Shown piece after piece: positions 63,324-64,000 of a stretch of DNA of 64,000 nucleotides. The number at the start of each line of letters is the position of its first letter. Position 1 is the first letter of the stretch. Origin of the DNA: Bathymodiolus thermophilus thioautotrophic gill symbiont (lineage in GTDB: Bacteria; Pseudomonadota; Gammaproteobacteria; PS1; Pseudothioglobaceae); assembly GCF_003711265.1 (NCBI RefSeq), contig NZ_CP024634.1:1612001-1676000 (forward strand), given 5' to 3'. A program made the position numbers and the translations under genes. Under the pieces are notes generated by a model. It did not search any database, was not told where the DNA came from, and worked only from the letters and a program-made list of their open reading frames with translations.

Positions 63324-64000
63324 ATGAACTTACTGAAAACCGCACTTACCTTTGACGATGTATTGCTTGTACCTGCACACTCAACCACCATGCCAAAAGA
63401 AGTCAAATTAACAACACAACTAACCAAAAACATCACCCTGAATACCCCCATTCTATCCGCTGCCATGGACACTGTGACCGAGGCCAATTTGGCAATTACC
63501 ATGGCACAAGAAGGCGGTATTGGCATTATTCATAAAAATATGTCAATTGAAGAACAAGCGACAGAGGTGCGTAAAGTCAAACGATTTGAATCTGGCATCA
63601 TCAGAAATCCAATCACCATCAACGCCAAAGCGACGATTGCCGATGTCTATCACAGTCAACAACAACATAAGATTTCAGCGTTGCCTGTGGTTGATGGCAA
63701 TACAATTATTGGCATGGTTACCAGTCGTGATGTTCGGTTTGAAACCAATCCCAATGAATTGGTTGAAAATGTTATGACACCGCAAAACAAACTTATTACC
63801 GTTACAGAAGGCACAAATATGAGTAAAGTGCGTGCCCTATTGCAAAAACATCGTATTGAACGCGTGGTTATTACGGACGACAGTTTCACTCTACAAGGTA
63901 TGATTACCGTGCGTGATATTCAAAAATCAACCGATTTTCCGAATGCCTGTAAAGACAATAAAGAGCAATTACGAGTTGGCGCTGCAGTTGGTGTAAGCGC
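63324..64000 (+). CDS. guaB: IMP dehydrogenase, N-terminal part (runs off window)
   Basis: Converts IMP to XMP in guanine nucleotide synthesis. Start ATG 63324 follows AGGAGATTTT. The visible 225 residues read MNLLKTALTFDDVLLVPAHS, PILSAAMDTVTEANLAITMA, GGIGIIHKNMS, a pair of CBS domains (ISALPVVDGNTIIGMVTSRDV and RIERVVITDD...QGMITVRDI) and the start of the catalytic segment (LRVGAAVGVS). No stop before the edge. Confidence 0.97.
   Translation, partial: MNLLKTALTFDDVLLVPAHSTTMPKEVKLTTQLTKNITLNTPILSAAMDTVTEANLAITMAQEGGIGIIHKNMSIEEQATEVRKVKRFESGIIRNPITINAKATIADVYHSQQQHKISALPVVDGNTIIGMVTSRDVRFETNPNELVENVMTPQNKLITVTEGTNMSKVRALLQKHRIERVVITDDSFTLQGMITVRDIQKSTDFPNACKDNKEQLRVGAAVGVS

Overview
The window is an AT-rich stretch of a gammaproteobacterial chromosome. 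Its mix of core genes (spoT, tolB-pal, bamD, aapJQMP, a cobalamin-dependent metH, an NAD synthetase with its own glutaminase-type domain), a sulfur-globule-type protein, heavy mobile-element debris and toxin-like genes suggests a sulfur oxidiser of the SUP05 / Candidatus Thioglobus / bathymodiolin-mussel thiotrophic symbiont group. That placement is inferred from gene content and general character only; no rRNA or marker phylogeny was available.

Layout. 0-1.4 kb: the 3' end of a protein built from near-identical repeats of about 132-137 residues. 1.6-9.4 kb (minus strand): a ferredoxin-type flavin reductase, ferrochelatase plus a thioredoxin-like protein, and a general amino-acid ABC transporter (aapJ-Q-M-P) with an unusual double hairpin between aapJ and aapQ. 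9.7-20.7 kb: an NAD synthetase fused to a DNA-binding helix-turn-helix, tRNA-Pro, pabB, pal-tolB, iscX, spoT, bamD, an MFS transporter, ssb and a HIT hydrolase. 20.8-25.1 kb: a sulfur-globule-type protein, a cytochrome b561 gene split by a recent IS5-type insertion, a calcium-binding-repeat lipoprotein and a membrane-tethered LuxR-type regulator preceded by an 8-bp tandem repeat. 25.4-30.5 kb: metH and a zinc deaminase that may carry a second, dead deaminase domain.

30.6-42.1 kb (minus strand) is a type IVB pilus locus of the kind found on R64-like plasmids and PFGI-1-class integrative elements: PilL, PilN secretin, PilO, PilP, PilQ ATPase, PilR, PilS pilin and a PilV-like tip protein, headed by a DUF2857 protein that is normally a marker of integrative conjugative elements. 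No prepilin peptidase or transglycosylase is in the window. 42.4-52.4 kb returns to housekeeping genes (a dead O-methyltransferase, recQ, an M61 peptidase, a TolC-family protein, aroK, ilvE, lysC).

52.4-59.5 kb is an accessory island made of IS30-family transposase relics, two families of miniature inverted-repeat elements and a segmental duplication. It carries three paralogues of a small cysteine-rich protein I cannot name, around a secreted sphingomyelinase-like phosphodiesterase. This is the best candidate for an undescribed host-interaction or toxin system. 59.6-64 kb is core again: a GIY-YIG protein, valS, an SH3-domain membrane protein and the start of guaB.

A miniature element of about 160 bp with ends reading roughly GAGACCTTTGCATAAATATG recurs at least fifteen times as full, shortened or single-ended copies. 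Its ends resemble those of the resident IS5-type element (AAGACCCCTGCAT), so that transposase family is the likely mobiliser.
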